In this document: piece by piece, positions 62,240 to 64,000 of the stretch | Layout of the letters: the number at the start of each line of letters is the position of its first letter | Position numbering within the stretch: the first letter of the stretch is position 1 | Source: Dehalobacter sp. DCA | GTDB lineage: Bacteria > Bacillota > Desulfitobacteriia > Desulfitobacteriales > Syntrophobotulaceae | Direction of reading: 5' to 3' | Length of the DNA: 64,000 bases | NCBI RefSeq assembly: GCF_000305775.1 | Contig: NC_018866.1 | Location: forward strand, 2,313,001 to 2,377,000 | The notes under the pieces: generated by a model | What the model was told of the DNA's origin: nothing | The model's database searches: none | Seen by the model: only the letters and a program-made list of their open reading frames with translations | Position numbers and translations under genes: made by a program

Positions 62240-64000
62240 TTATTTCTTCACAAGTCTGGTTATACTCTGGATGTCAAGGATTAAACTAATGCTTCCGTCA
62301 CCTAAAAGCGTACACCCTCCTAACTCATTATCTTTTTTAAGATTTTGTATGTAATACGGCAGTGCTTTAACAACGACCTGTTGTTCTCCAAGCAGTTCAT
62401 CAGCAAATATACAACAAGATGTTTCTTCATTTTCAACCATGATAAATATGCCCTGGCTTAATTCCGTAATTTCAGTTTTGACTTTGTACAGCGTATGGAG
62501 CCTGATAACCGGATAACACTCACCCCTTACCATAATCATTTCATTTTCATCAGGGTCTCTGATAATATCGGATTCTTTCGGCCTGAATGATTCTCTGATG
62601 GATATTGTCGGTATGGTATACCTTGAATTTCCGACTTTAATATTCATTCCGCCGATAATCGCCAATGTTAATGGGATCTTCATCGTAATGGCAGTGCCTG
62701 CACCTTCAGTACTGTCTACCGAAACGGATCCGCCTACCGTCTGGATATTCTTGGAGACGACATCCATGCCGACGCCTCTTCCGGAAAATTCCGTGATGTT
62801 CTCTTTGGTTGAAAATCCGGGCAGAAAGATCAGATTAAAGATTTCGCGGTCGCTTATCTCCTGTTCCGATTTGGTCAGAAGGCCATTCTGTCTGGCTCTG
62901 CTCAGGATTTTTTCTTTATTCAGTCCTTTACCATCATCCCTGACAATGATCAGAACATCGCTTCCAGCATTTTTTGCTTCCAGGGTGATTGTCCCAGCTT
63001 TGGACTTCTCTGCCGCAACCCGTTCCCCAGCCGCCTCAATCCCATGATCAATCGCGTTGCGGATCAGATGCATCAGCGGATCAGAAATATGTTCAATAAT
63101 ATTTTTGTCAACTTCCGTTTCCTCACCGATGATCTCTAAACGCACTTCTTTGTTCAGCTTCTTACTCATATCGCGTACGATTCTGTGCATTTTGTGAAAA
63201 GTCGTCGACAGCGGAACCATCCGGATCGCCATGACCATATCCTGCAATTCCCCAGTGATTTTCCCGAGCTGCCGGGCTGCCTTATAGAAATTATCTAGCT
63301 GCAGCCCTATAAGGTCAGGGTTTTGGGTAACCATGGCCTCGGCAATCACCATTTCTCCGACCAGGTCCATCAGTCTGTCCAGCTTGGCGACATTGACACT
63401 GATGATGCTCTGCTGGGCAGAAGAAAGAGAGACTTCCTTCTCGGCCTTTTCCCCCCTTTCAACTGTCTGTAGGACAGGAATCTGTGGGGTTAAAGCATTC
63501 TCATGTTGATTCATCACCGGTTCGTCTTCCTGATCTTCGATCTGCTCCAACTTCAGCTCTCTGAGGAAAATCGTCTGCATGAAGAATTCATGCATTTCTT
63601 CATAGCTTTTATCTGTCCTTAAGACTACTGTAAAGCCCTGTTCTTTAATGACCTGAGCACTCAGATCATTTTCAATAATATCTTCCGGGGTGAAAATGTA
63701 CTTGTCCGCAATTTCTTTCAAATTATGGATGACGGTGTAGGCTCTGATATTTTCCATTTCACAGCCGTCCTGATAGAAGATTACAGCCTTGTACCAGTTC
63801 TTTTTAGACAGGGCCGCCGGGGGCTCTGTTATGTTCGGGGCAATATAATATCTGGGTTTTTCTTCAGGTATTTTTTCAGGTATTTCTTCTATGTCTTCCG
63901 GTATGTCCTTCAGATCTTCTACTGAATTTTTCTTCGTTTCTTTCCTGGATGTAAATACTTTTTCTGCTGAAGAATTTTGTAATTTCAGTTTGTTCAGGAA
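62240..64000 (-). CDS. cheA: Chemotaxis histidine kinase CheA, 5' truncated by the window
   Basis: Only the C-terminal 586 residues are in the window; the frame is open to the last base, so the P1 phosphotransfer domain is outside. Visible in order are an acidic/proline linker, a P2-like domain (KAVIFYQDG..., about 75-180), the P3 dimerisation helices (KLDRLMDLVGEMVIAEAMV), the P4 ATPase domain (HLIRNAIDHGIE, RDDGKGLN, GRGVGMDVV) and the P5 CheW-like domain (about 450-586). It is first of the visible operon cheA-cheW-mcp-cheR-cheB-hybrid kinase-regulator. Confidence 0.95.
   Translation of the reverse strand, partial: FLNKLKLQNSSAEKVFTSRKETKKNSVEDLKDIPEDIEEIPEKIPEEKPRYYIAPNITEPPAALSKKNWYKAVIFYQDGCEMENIRAYTVIHNLKEIADKYIFTPEDIIENDLSAQVIKEQGFTVVLRTDKSYEEMHEFFMQTIFLRELKLEQIEDQEDEPVMNQHENALTPQIPVLQTVERGEKAEKEVSLSSAQQSIISVNVAKLDRLMDLVGEMVIAEAMVTQNPDLIGLQLDNFYKAARQLGKITGELQDMVMAIRMVPLSTTFHKMHRIVRDMSKKLNKEVRLEIIGEETEVDKNIIEHISDPLMHLIRNAIDHGIEAAGERVAAEKSKAGTITLEAKNAGSDVLIIVRDDGKGLNKEKILSRARQNGLLTKSEQEISDREIFNLIFLPGFSTKENITEFSGRGVGMDVVSKNIQTVGGSVSVDSTEGAGTAITMKIPLTLAIIGGMNIKVGNSRYTIPTISIRESFRPKESDIIRDPDENEMIMVRGECYPVIRLHTLYKVKTEITELSQGIFIMVENEETSCCIFADELLGEQQVVVKALPYYIQNLKKDNELGGCTLLGDGSISLILDIQSITRLVKK

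Overview
The window looks like a chromosomal segment of an anaerobic, endospore-forming, low-to-mid GC Firmicute, most likely of the Desulfitobacterium / Dehalobacter / Desulfosporosinus group. The evidence is a gerA-type spore germination operon, an 11-subunit complex I without NuoEFG, pyruvate formate-lyase, anaerobic oxygen-defence enzymes (flavodiiron protein, desulfoferrodoxin, rubrerythrin), clostridial AgrBD and SD-rich gene starts. The exact genus cannot be fixed from the sequence alone.

Layout. 1-3.5 kb: germination receptor operon (A subunit cut by the window edge, C and B subunits, small membrane protein). 3.6-7.0 kb: zinc-ribbon protein, CarD-type regulator with a small downstream gene, iron alcohol dehydrogenase, membrane protein. 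7.1-10.3 kb: pflB-pflA behind a sigma-A promoter and a ZTP (pfl-motif) riboswitch. 10.4-14.9 kb: a minimal Ser/Thr kinase paired with a zinc-ribbon protein, a CDF metal exporter, small hypotheticals and a methyltransferase. 15-19.8 kb: tRNA-Ala, a ferric-reductase-like flavocytochrome, and pabAB-pabC for p-aminobenzoate. 20-29.8 kb: nuoABCDHIJKLMN, preceded by a textbook -24/-12 (sigma-54) promoter. 30-34 kb: oxygen and superoxide defence, with a PerR-box-like site upstream of rubrerythrin. 34-38.6 kb: FAH-family enzyme, hemolysin III-like protein, then a sensor kinase / membrane protein / AgrB / AgrD operon that lacks AgrC and AgrA. 38.8-43.4 kb: lipoprotein and pyruvate carboxylase.

43.5-48.6 kb is the most unusual part: a free-standing phage-derived lysis module. 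It has a cleavable LexA/CI-like S24 repressor and, divergently, two paralogous phage late-regulator-like proteins, an M23 endolysin, a holin-like protein and an XhlA-like protein. No capsid, tail, terminase, integrase or replication genes are present. Both promoters of the divergent region carry the same dyad in their -35/-10 spacers. A 65-bp promoter-like block is duplicated upstream of the second regulator and upstream of xhlA. Terminator-like hairpins precede both groups of lysis genes. I read this as a DNA-damage-inducible lysis cassette with its own regulatory cascade; this is inference.

49-53.6 kb: metF and carB. 53.7-64 kb: a chemosensory operon (cheA, cut by the window edge, then cheW, mcp, cheR, cheB) that continues into a multi-PAS hybrid kinase with a degenerate Hpt-like tail and a single-domain response regulator. 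One-carbon/folate metabolism recurs (pabABC, metF, ZTP-controlled pfl), as do phosphorelay signalling and anaerobic respiration. No CRISPR array, rRNA, integrase or complete insertion sequence was seen.
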